Positions 23,520 to 37,480 of a DNA stretch of 64,000 nt are shown piece by piece. The translations under genes were made by a program, and so were the position numbers. Under the pieces are notes generated by a model. It was not told where the DNA came from. It was given only the letters and a program-made list of their open reading frames with translations, and did not search any database. The stretch lies in contig NW_024468250.1 in the NCBI RefSeq assembly GCF_002104995.1, positions 1,054,001 to 1,118,000 of the forward strand, given 5' to 3'. This stretch comes from Linderina pennispora (Eukaryota; Kickxellomycota; Kickxellomycetes; Kickxellales; Kickxellaceae). The stretch's first letter is position 1. Every line of letters begins with the position of its first letter.

Positions 23520-24682
23520 GCAAGAATGTTCCTCTGCTTGGATCCAGGAACCAAACCTGTTTGCCCCATTTTTCGATCTCGTTAATATACTCTCATCTCC
23601 TCCCACTTCCCCTCTACCTCTGAGTCACGTATGCAATGTAAGCGTGCTGCAATGTAGAGCCAATAGCACCATGTCTATCGCGATACATGCCGGCAACTTC
23701 CGCACCGGTGCTTGTAGGATATTTATTGATCTCTATAGCTGCTGCGGCGCTCAGGGGGCATGGTGCAAGCATACCGCAGGGCCGCCGAACCCAACGGCGG
23801 CGCATGTGATTTACCGTGCAAAACGAGATGGCTGGCTGATTGTTGGGTTCGCTTCGTCGGGACGATCGCTAGATGCGCTTGGACACAGAACAAGAGGGGT
23901 GGAAAAATTCCCACCCTTGTGCTGCTGCTTTGCTCGTTTGGCAAAATAAAACGCGATTGAAGAGCCATTCTGCGGCTGCTGACCGCAGCGGAAAATAGAA
24001 AGTGCTGTTTTTGCCAACTGCTGACGAATCCAGGAAAGCCAGGATTAGCTAGAATCCCTCTGGAACCACTCAATAAAGGCCGTCCGGCCAGGTCTGCTCT
24101 CCATCTCTTGTTTCCTCCTCCACTTATTTTTATCTCTTACTGCGCACCCTCCAGCTCCTCTCGAGGCTGAGCTATTCCTCTTATACTCCTACCGCACAAT
24201 CCCCCAACCCGTCTGCTCTTTCCCCACGCATACCAGTCCCCACAAGAACGAGAGAAAAGAGCCTCCCGCTTGCTGCCTCGCACCTTGTCCCCCTCACCTT
24301 ACCAGAGTTTCCTGTTTCATCTATTTTCCACTTTTTTTTATCTTTTCCCGCGGGTTACTGCGCATCTTGACACTTTCGTCCTTTCACATCAGCTGTGCAA
24401 ACGGTCTCGCTCAGAAAGGAAGGAAAGGAAAGAAAGTTCGCAAACCGTCCAGACCAGGTTAGACTGCCAGCACACCCTACCGTCTAGCTCCTCATTTTCC
24501 AGGTAACTAGCGCTTTAAGACGCCGCCTTAAAATCACAGTGCCTGTCCCTTTTTCGCGTAGCACACCAGCACAGCTGCTGTGTTTTCTTCAAAGCGGCTA
24601 TACAGGCTGTTGCCACCTGAGGCTAAATGCTAACCCTGCTACCTTCAAACCTTAGACCGCCTGATTTTTTCTGCTAGTGATC
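23520..24682. other. Intergenic, promoter side of ABCC copy 1
   Basis: Long C/T-rich tracts between about 24090 and 24500 look like a fungal promoter or leader. No gene seen. Confidence 0.45.
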
Positions 24683-29966
<5,284 letters not shown>

Positions 29967-30232
29967 GACTTTGCTCTTTTTAGCAATAGTGCTTTTTCTT
30001 TGTACCTGCAATTGAGCACCTCACAATTAATGGCGCCATCTCTTGCATATATATTCGCATTGTCGCCCATGTATACAGGTGTAGTGCAGCGTGTGAAATG
30101 TGGATAGTGATTAAGATATATCGTTTGTAGAGTGCGGGAGCGAAGGAAAGAAGAAGATAAATTAGGTGTGCGCCATCTTTATTCACGAACTCCAAATGAG
30201 GCAAGCTAGGTTTGCATTTCTTTGTTCGCTTC
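29967..30232. other. Intergenic between convergent genes
   Basis: 3' flanks of ABCC copy 1 and GPI protein 3; AT-rich, nothing else seen. Confidence 0.5.
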
Positions 30233-31258
30233 TTAGAAGAACGAGGCGGCAGCAATGATGGCGGCACCCAGAGCCGTCCAAGCGTTCAGCGACCCAGCAG
30301 CGTTGTCTGGCGTGGTGACGCTGCTGACTCTCGTCGACGATTCCACGCTGCTGTCCTCCTCAGATGACAGCTCGGAATCAAGGGAGCTCTCCTCGGAGGA
30401 AGACTCGTCAGTGCTGTCCTCAGACGAAGTGTGGTGCGACGACGACGCCTTGCTCGTGGAGGCTGTGCTGTGCTTGCTGGTACCCGAGGCAGTGGCGTCT
30501 GTCTGGGAAGCAGTGTGCGAGCCGGAAGGCGTGGCATCAGTGTCGGTGGCTTCGGTTCCAGAGTGAGTGGCATCGGTTCCGGAGTGAGTGGCATCAGTGC
30601 CAGAGTGAGTGGCATCGCTACCCGAGGGAGTAGCATCGGTACCAGAAGGAACGGTAGCGTCAGTGCCGGACGGGACGGTGGCATCGGTACCCGAAGGGGC
30701 AGTGGCATCGGTACCCGAAGGAGCCGTGGCATCGGTGGCCGACGGAGCAGTAGCATCAGTGGCCGAAGGAGCGGTGGCATCGGTACCTGACGGAGCCGTG
30801 GCGTCGGTCACCTCGGGACCCGAGGGCGTAGCAGCAGTATCGTTGGGAGCAGTTTCCTGGGGAGCCGTGGGGACGGTGTTGGCATCGGTGGGCTCAGGGC
30901 CAGTAACGACAGTCCCGACGGGGACGCTAGCGGCAGTCTGCTCGGCATTGGGTGCAGTAGGCACAGCGCCCTGGTTGTTCTGCGACACGCCCAGAATGGC
31001 GAAGCCAACCTGAGTCGGCAGCTGGTTCTCGATCAAGCTGACCAGCGCCGGATCGTAGTTGGCAGGCAGAGTGTTGGCACCGCCCAGAATGCTCTGGTAC
31101 TGGGCCAGCAGAGCAGGCTGCTGCTGGATCAGCGGCAGGGCGGCGGAGGCGTGGGCGACAACCTCGTTCCAGTTCTGCGAGATCGAGTTGTAGTCAACCT
31201 GCTGCGATGCGGCCAGGGCGGCGAGCAGCGATGTTGTCAGAGCAGTCTTTGTGAACAT
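30233..31258 (-). CDS. GPI-anchored protein with Thr-Asp-Ala-Thr repeat stalk, paralogue 3
   Basis: A 341-residue protein: signal peptide (residues 1-19), the shared N-terminal domain (NWNEVVAHASAALPLI, LPANYDPALVSLI, about 22-95), a long stalk, and a hydrophobic tail (about 322-341, ending IIAAASFF) as GPI signal. The stalk contains about seven copies of an eight-residue unit TDAT(A/V)PS(G/A), three of a seven-residue unit TDATHSG, and an acidic Ser-rich stretch. It is probably a heavily O-mannosylated spacer that lifts the domain through the wall, as in fungal adhesins. Ligand and function are unknown. It is the longest of the three paralogues, intact, and divergent from the PY-motif membrane protein gene. 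Confidence 0.82.
   Translation of the reverse strand: MFTKTALTTSLLAALAASQQVDYNSISQNWNEVVAHASAALPLIQQQPALLAQYQSILGGANTLPANYDPALVSLIENQLPTQVGFAILGVSQNNQGAVPTAPNAEQTAASVPVGTVVTGPEPTDANTVPTAPQETAPNDTAATPSGPEVTDATAPSGTDATAPSATDATAPSATDATAPSGTDATAPSGTDATVPSGTDATVPSGTDATPSGSDATHSGTDATHSGTDATHSGTEATDTDATPSGSHTASQTDATASGTSKHSTASTSKASSSHHTSSEDSTDESSSEESSLDSELSSEEDSSVESSTRVSSVTTPDNAAGSLNAWTALGAAIIAAASFF
30518..30808 (-). repeat. In-frame minisatellite encoding the TDAT repeat
   Basis: Tandem 24-bp units followed by 21-bp units, both in frame, encoding residues about 151-247 of the GPI protein. Unit sequences differ mainly at third positions, so the array is not brand new. Confidence 0.85.
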
Positions 31259-32428
31259 TTTGTATGGTTTATCAGGAAAGGAATAGAGAGATATTTTACT
31301 GCAAAATGTACAGTCCCGCGAGGAATCGAAGAAAAAGTAGAAAAAGACAAAGCTCGTAATATTGATCTATCGCAATGTCGTCCGTCCGAGACGGCTTTAT
31401 GTACCCGGAGATCTCGTGGGCTGCCACAGCCGTCTCTCCAAGGTCTCGCTTCGGGTGAGCCTATTGCCTGTCCCAGTATTTGTACAATAGTGGACACCCA
31501 GGTTGGACAGGGCCAGTGAGCCCATGGGAACGAAACGCGCAGCATAATTGCGTAACATTGTCGTTTGAAAAAGCCATCTTCTGCACAGCGGACGTTGGGG
31601 ATGGAGGCAGTGGGGCGGGCATATCCCGGAGAGAGGAGTGGTCGCACCCAGGAGAGGAGTGGTCGCACCCAGGAGAGTGCACAGCGCTATGACAATGGCG
31701 CCAAGCGAGCAGCATATAGTGCGCAAATACGCCGGCTCATGCTCGATACCAGAGAACGTGCCTCGCATGCGCTGTGAGAGGGCAAGGGAGACGAGGAACC
31801 AATTGTCTGTGCGACATGCCGGTGTTCTCACCAAGCACAAGGCCCTGGCGATGTTGAGAGCACGCTGCGTGCTCGGTGGCTGTCTAAAAATACCCAGGTT
31901 TTGCAAAGGGCATTCTGACGAATCACATGCAGCTTCGGCCCACTACTGCCCCGAGGATCTAGGTCCCTCTGCCAGCTCCTTACGGGGTGTCCCTCTTGTT
32001 TTTGGCCAAGGGCGATTCAAGCCAGATTTCAACAGTACATACACATATCTCTGCAGCGAGGGCGCGACGGGCATACATGCAGCTGGCGCCGGTGATTAAG
32101 CAGAACCGCATGTATTTGGTTGGCTGGAGAGGAAGGCCGTGGCTGGATCAATCATTGGCCCGCTGTGTATGCCGATCACATTTATTTTCATGCACAAAAT
32201 AGGAACGCAGTAATACTGTTTGGTACCTCAGAGACTGGTGAGAAGACCGCAAATCTCGCAGTGTTTGTTGAGGCATTTCATCAACTTCAGCTCGCCTTCC
32301 TGCTCGTCCTACAGCCTTCAAACTCGCTTCCGCATCCAGTTTTATTTCCCACTCTATGAACCACCTGGGCGACCGAATTCCACTCCCCGCATGTCTGACC
32401 TGTCGTAGGAGCCTACTAATGCAGAGCG
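31259..32428. other. 1.2 kb divergent intergenic region
   Basis: Lies between the GPI protein 3 gene (minus) and the PY-motif membrane protein gene (plus). No convincing gene; overlapping short frames look like chance. An exon encoding a signal peptide for the right-hand gene could be hidden at its right end, where a TACTAAT branch-like sequence and several CAG acceptors lie at 32413-32470. Confidence 0.4.
31632..31675 (+). repeat. 21-bp direct repeat, two copies
   Basis: Two perfect adjacent copies of a 21-bp unit beginning GAGAGGAGTGG and ending GCACCCAG, plus the start of a third. Non-coding as far as I can see. Confidence 0.75.
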
Positions 32429-33541
32429 GTGTCAACGCAGACGTGCAGTTCACGCATAAACGGCAGCTTCCAGCCCGATTTTGTTGACCACCAGTGGGAT
32501 CGGACCACAAGCTCTCTTGACCCTGGGCCAACACATGGTACAGCGTCCAAGGCAGATGGCCACCACAGGTTTGTGCCTTACAAGCTCAATCCGAACCGCG
32601 TATCGATAATCACAACAGACTACCTCGGTCAAACACCCTTACCAACGGCCGTTCCATCATCAGAATCGGGCGATGGCAACGACGGAGACAAGGCGGTATC
32701 CTGTCCCGATAACGACTACCCGTGTCATAAGAAGGTAATGGAAGTACCTTCATTCTATGAAACGAGCAGCACACCAACCACAGACGCTGACGCCTATCCA
32801 ATATATTTGGCACCGACACCAAGCTCCAACCTAAGGGGCGGACCCGGCCCAATTTCGCCAGCACCTAGCTATGACAGCAACAACAGACGTACCTTGCCAT
32901 TGAAGATTGCGATACCTGGCGGAGCAATTATTACCATTGCCTTTTTCATAGCGTGGTTCCTGCGCAGGCGCAGGCGCCGCAGAATTGCGCTGGTGCAGCA
33001 GCATGTAGACAACGGCAACGACAACAACGAGTCTGCGTTTGACTCCGCTGATCAGCTCCCACCCCCATTCAACCGGCGTGGGCAGCGGCGTGGGCCAGAG
33101 ATGCTGCAAATCACCCGGCAAACGAACCACACTGCCGCATCCATTTCGCCAGTGGAAGCTGCCCATACTGCATCTCGGTGGTCGACGCAAACCAGTATTG
33201 CCAGCAGTGCACCGCTATTAACTGCACGCTCACCGAGCGAAGTCCCCTCACCGCCTCCTGTCCGCCAGACCCGTGGGCTATCGATGTATAGCGACCTGCC
33301 CCACGAGGAGCTTCCGCCGTACATTGACCCACTGATCGAGGCCATGGGCCGTGGTGAGAACAGCGCCGGCCGAACGAGCCGTCGGTCGGTGGTGACCCGG
33401 TCTATGCTTGTCAGCCCACCTCCGTACCAGGCCATTGAGACACCGCCGGTAACCCCAATAACGCCAATCCGGCACCCCCATGCATTAAACCACACAAAAT
33501 ACACCGCTTCCTCCTGTGCAATAGCTTCTTTCGATAACTGA
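32429..33541 (+). CDS. Single-pass membrane protein with PY motifs
   Basis: A 370-residue protein with an N-terminal Thr/Pro/Ser-rich part containing SCPDNDYPCHKK, then one membrane segment (KIAIPGGAIITIAFFIAWFL, about 159-178). Seven arginines follow directly, marking the cytoplasmic side, and the tail is Ser/Pro-rich. The tail contains SPPPYQ (PPxY), LPPYID and LPPPFN, sites of the kind bound by WW domains of Rsp5/Nedd4 ubiquitin ligases. This layout fits a wall or stress sensor or an arrestin-like adaptor for ligase recruitment. There is no signal peptide at the chosen start. Either it is a type III protein or a first exon lies upstream. I do not recognise a family. Confidence 0.65.
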   Translation: MSTQTCSSRINGSFQPDFVDHQWDRTTSSLDPGPTHGTASKADGHHRFVPYKLNPNRVSIITTDYLGQTPLPTAVPSSESGDGNDGDKAVSCPDNDYPCHKKVMEVPSFYETSSTPTTDADAYPIYLAPTPSSNLRGGPGPISPAPSYDSNNRRTLPLKIAIPGGAIITIAFFIAWFLRRRRRRRIALVQQHVDNGNDNNESAFDSADQLPPPFNRRGQRRGPEMLQITRQTNHTAASISPVEAAHTASRWSTQTSIASSAPLLTARSPSEVPSPPPVRQTRGLSMYSDLPHEELPPYIDPLIEAMGRGENSAGRTSRRSVVTRSMLVSPPPYQAIETPPVTPITPIRHPHALNHTKYTASSCAIASFDN

Positions 33542-33588
33542 CTCTGTATATCATTTTCTTTGCTCCTCAATACAGTCTATAGACTGCT

Positions 33589-35033
33589 TCACATCCCCAA
33601 CCCCTCCAGCGACAGGGCATTGACCAGGAACGACAGTGCTACTTCCTTGATGCTATCGCTGTCATCGTCCGACTCTTGCGCAGGCTCAGCTGCTGTTGCG
33701 TCAAAACCGGTGCCCAAGCCCCTATGCTCGCGCCCAGCCTGGGACTGCGAATTAGGCGAATGGTCTTCATCATGCGTGGCCTGTGAGGACACCTTGCCGA
33801 CGACTTCTGCCGGCTTATCTTCACGCATCGAGGCACGCCTCGACGTGTTTTCTGCATGGCGACGCCTCAACTCTTTGTGCACCAATTTCCAGGTTTCCTC
33901 CACCACCGGAACGCCTGCCGGCACATTCCCATGCTGCTTCTCGCTCTTGGCGGTAGCCTCTTTTGGTACAGGCATCGCGTCATGCTGCCTCGGAGACATG
34001 TCTGCATGCTCTGTCACCGTGGCCAGCGAAGCCAATGCTCCCGTGCTCGCTGACGGGTGTAGTGTTCCCGGCTCGTCCCGCCTCGTCCTTCTCTGCTTCG
34101 TTGCCCTTTTGCTCCAGCGACTTGAGCCTTGCCAATTGCGGTACGCCCGGGGTTCCGCCGCCCTCAAGATCTGCCTATGTGTCCTGGATCCTCAGTATTG
34201 GATAGCCCCAGTGCCGATGCTAGCTCACCTGGCAATTTAACCATCTCTAAAGTGCGGCTCAGCCGCTTCGATTCCGTTTTCTCTGCAGTCTCACCGTCCG
34301 GATACGCAATTGGATCCGTAGCGCATCTTGACAAACTGACCAGCGGCTCAGCCTGGCAAATATCGGTTGACATCCTGTACGCCAGCGTAACGTAGCGCAT
34401 CACCGGGTGCATGTTGTCTTTGAACGGCAACGTGTTGATATCTGTAGGTGCTCTTGCCATCGGCCAGAGCCAAGGCACGTACGGGTTGGGGAGCTTCAAG
34501 TGTTTTCCCTTGAATGCTTCGACAAACTCGCTTTCCTCCGAGATGATCTCGCCATCCTGCTCAAATCGCAAATATTCGTTCTGGTACGATGCTACCCGCC
34601 ATAGCTGTAGCTTGCGCAAGCACATAATCACCACTCCTGTGACGTTCGAGCCATCCAAGCAATGCACATACATGGGGAGCTTTGAAGGATCAGTCATGAG
34701 TGCCAGGCACTCGGATACCACGTCGTCAGTCACAGTTACGTTTTCATTGGGGGAGGCCACGGGAATTACTACCCGAGTTATGTTTTCTGCTTGGCAGAAC
34801 TCGTCGAGATGCGGATCCGGGTGCGACGGCACGAGAGAGAGTATTGTTTTGAGCTGCTGGCGCCGAAGGAATCGGAAGTTGCGCTTTTTTGGGTACCCGC
34901 CACGGAACAGCTCCGGCTGCACGCGTCCGAAGCGGTATGGTGGAATCAGCGGGTAGATGATATCTGGCATATGTATATCTATTGGGAAAAATACAGGGTG
35001 GTAAACAGGATTGCTTTTTTCAACAAGACCCAC
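33589..35033 (-). CDS. Siw14/Oca-family phosphatase-like protein, CX5R arginine missing, two +1 breaks
   Basis: The N-terminal 250 residues match the fungal Siw14/Oca atypical dual-specificity phosphatase family (IIYPLIPPYRFGRVQPELFRGGYP; LKTILSLVP; VVIPVASPNENVT). The active-site loop reads HCLDGSNVTG: Cys125 is present, but the Arg of CX5R is Val131. Catalysis is therefore doubtful, and the loop most resembles the Oca proteins thought to be pseudophosphatases acting with Siw14 in inositol pyrophosphate control. The frame continues after the apparent stop at 34164 through two +1 shifts (about 34185 and 34095). It then enters a basic, low-complexity tail (ETWKLVHKELRRRHAE) ending at 33589, for a total near 480 residues. 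The start is either 35033 or 34970 (MPDIIYPLIPP, nearer to the family's usual start). Confidence 0.78.
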
Positions 35034-35637
35034 CCAACCGTGTTGGTACTTGTTGCTAAATGGCCATCATATGGCATATGGGCCAGGGCGTGATCAAAAA
35101 ATCATTTGATCATTTATTTTGCACTGCCCCTGTGGTACTCGTGGAGACGATAAAAGCGCCTAAATCGGCATGCTGCTGGCGACGGACCAACATGTTCTGG
35201 GGGACGATAAGTGTGGCTAAATGTCAGAAAGTATCATGTATCTGTGCGGAGAAATCAGTAGAACCTCATCATGGGTATATTTAGATTCGGGTGGTTTTGA
35301 CACATGACATCCATCATGTACGAATGCATGCAAAAACCTTGGCATACGTCACGGATGACAAAGAAAACCTGATGGAAGACGCTCGAAAATCACGGCTAGT
35401 TTGCAAGCTCTTGGCTGCAGACAGGCACGGGGTTGAAGGATCGCCATCTACAGCTATTGTAGCAGCCTGTCATGGAAGGAGGGTTAAAAGCACCATTTCG
35501 GAGCAGACATTGGGTGTCTCCTTTTCTCCTCACTACCCTTCCCAACCTCAAAAGAACCATTGACTAGCATATTCACACAACTACTTTAAGCGCCCGACTC
35601 CTATATCTGCGTTCATCACACAACCACACCGCTTATT
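35034..35637. other. Divergent promoter region
   Basis: About 0.6 kb between the Oca-like gene (minus) and the USP-like gene (plus). Short open frames only. Confidence 0.5.
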
Positions 35638-37299
35638 ATGACTGGCCATCAAGAAGGTGGCAGCACTGACCCGCCGCCATATATCAACCTGTCTAACCAT
35701 CCGCTCTCCAGCGAGGATAAGCGACTGCTTGAGAAGTATGCTCCTTTGCCCAAGGGCTTTGAGGAGGATGAACATGGCGTATTCCACTGGGTGATTGATG
35801 ACTATGACAAGAAGCTCAAGCAGTCTAAGGAGAATAGCACTGTGTATTCGCAGGCGTTTACCCTCGCTGGCTGCCAGTGGCAGCTCCACATGTACCCGCA
35901 AAGCACTCTGCACCCAGAATATGTCGGTATGCGTATCAGATGCGACACTGTGGATGTTGTACCGGAAGACTGGGAAAAGTGTGTGGTGTATGGAGTCGTC
36001 ATGTCGAATGTCAATGACCCTAACAGCTACGAGAACGCTACTTCAAGGTTCAGGGTGTCGCACAAGATACCTGCGTCAGTGTACGACAAGTTTATCATCA
36101 GAGAAAAGCTCAGCAAGCGCCAGACATATAACGACAAGCCTGTCTTGGAAGACAACAAGGTGCGCGTCAGCATCTATATGCGCACAATTCTCGACGACAC
36201 CGGTGTTCTGTGGGAGTACTTCAAGAAGGGGTACAGCTCGTACGAGCAAACCGGGTATGCTGGGCTGCTCGCCCAGGACAGGTGCTTGCCGCTGGCTCCG
36301 CTCCTGCAGTCGCTGTTCCATATCAAGCAGCTGCGCACTACAATGGAGTCAGCGGTATATGCCGACAACGAGCCTGACAGCTTGCTGGCGATTGCACTGC
36401 TTGAGCTTTTTGCAGCGATGAAGAAGAGCACGCGTCCAGTGAGCACGACAAAGGTGGAATCCGCTGTCAAACTGCTTGGCGTCGCTACGCAGCCTTACCC
36501 GTCCAACAGCCAAATCGGCGAATTCACCGCCGCGTTCCTTGAGAGTCTTGTGGCAGGCCTGACCAAAGCAACTCGCTCAAAGCATATCGAGATCTTGCTG
36601 GGAGGCCTGAAACGGACCACTACGAAGCGCGTGGGGGGCGGGGACACGAAGCGGCTTTCGTTCTTCCAGCGGCTAGGTTCCTCTGACAAAACCGTGGTTG
36701 AATCGCCGGTCAACCCTCTACGCCTCAACATTAGGGGGTTCCATAGCGTCGCAGATGCACTGCGCAACCACTTTAGCCTGCATATTTTGACTGGCGACGA
36801 GCGGCCACGATCAAAGGGAATCGTCCCGTATGATGCCACTGAGAAAATAGATCTGCTTTACCTGCCTTCCGTTCTCTTTATCTACCTGAGTCGGTTTGAC
36901 ATCGCAGGGACGCCAGCAAAGGTCACCAAAAGCGACGCAGATATCGAGTTCGAGGAGCGATTGGATATGGCCGAGGTAATTGCGGGGTCGGATATAAGCT
37001 CGAGTTCGTCCCGCTACACACTGTATGGGGTCATGGTCCATCGAGGTGATGCTGAGAGAGGAAACCACTTCTGCATCCTGCGCCCAACCGTCGATGACAA
37101 ATGGTTCATATTTGAGGATGAGCTTGTTGTTCCCGTCAGGCGCGATGAGGTATTCGACCAGTATGATGCCAAGGACATAGCGTGCTCGTTCAACGAAGCC
37201 AAGCGCCAAAGGGACATCGTCGGAGCAAAGAGATTCGCAAACGCCTATATGCTCGTGTATGTCCGTGACGACAAGACCTCGAAAATCATTGGTATGTGA
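35638..37299 (+). CDS. USP7/Ubp15-like MATH-USP protein lacking the catalytic cysteine
   Basis: A 553-residue protein with an N-terminal MATH/TRAF-like domain (about 45-175; FHWVIDDYD, YSQAFTLAGCQWQLHMYP). A USP-fold domain begins at TGYAGLLAQDRCLPLAPLLQ (205-224), where USP7/Ubp15 have GLKNQGATCYMNSLLQ. Without gaps, the catalytic Cys position is Leu217, with Cys216 one residue early, and the oxyanion Asn/Gln context is mostly lost. The His box survives as GNHFCILRP (His477) followed by WFIFEDE. The C-terminal ubiquitin-like domains of USP7 are missing. It is probably a pseudo-deubiquitinase that binds substrate or ubiquitin without cleaving. A DPPPY site sits at residues 11-15. The frame is intact, so this is not simple decay. 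Confidence 0.82.
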   Translation: MTGHQEGGSTDPPPYINLSNHPLSSEDKRLLEKYAPLPKGFEEDEHGVFHWVIDDYDKKLKQSKENSTVYSQAFTLAGCQWQLHMYPQSTLHPEYVGMRIRCDTVDVVPEDWEKCVVYGVVMSNVNDPNSYENATSRFRVSHKIPASVYDKFIIREKLSKRQTYNDKPVLEDNKVRVSIYMRTILDDTGVLWEYFKKGYSSYEQTGYAGLLAQDRCLPLAPLLQSLFHIKQLRTTMESAVYADNEPDSLLAIALLELFAAMKKSTRPVSTTKVESAVKLLGVATQPYPSNSQIGEFTAAFLESLVAGLTKATRSKHIEILLGGLKRTTTKRVGGGDTKRLSFFQRLGSSDKTVVESPVNPLRLNIRGFHSVADALRNHFSLHILTGDERPRSKGIVPYDATEKIDLLYLPSVLFIYLSRFDIAGTPAKVTKSDADIEFEERLDMAEVIAGSDISSSSSRYTLYGVMVHRGDAERGNHFCILRPTVDDKWFIFEDELVVPVRRDEVFDQYDAKDIACSFNEAKRQRDIVGAKRFANAYMLVYVRDDKTSKIIGM

Positions 37300-37480
37300 A
37301 GATAATAAATTCATTTTGGTGCTCTGAACCACAATACCCATTGCACATAGCAGGTAGCATGTGGATGTGGCAAAATGGATGTGGACCGTATCTACGGTTC
37401 AAACCCAGCGAGATTACCAAAAGTGTAGATGAAATAAGACTAGAAGAAAAGAACAATAACAAAAAGGCGTAAATCTGACA

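Noticed and set aside
22867-23949. A 360-residue protein reading through the 23517 stop position
   Set aside because: Beyond about 23248 it is Arg/Pro low complexity out of frame with the GPI tail; the shorter corrected model fits the paralogues.
30255-31013. Plus-strand frames opposite the TDAT repeat (for example 30609-31013)
   Set aside because: Shadow of the repeat; the minus-strand protein has signal peptide, domain and GPI tail.
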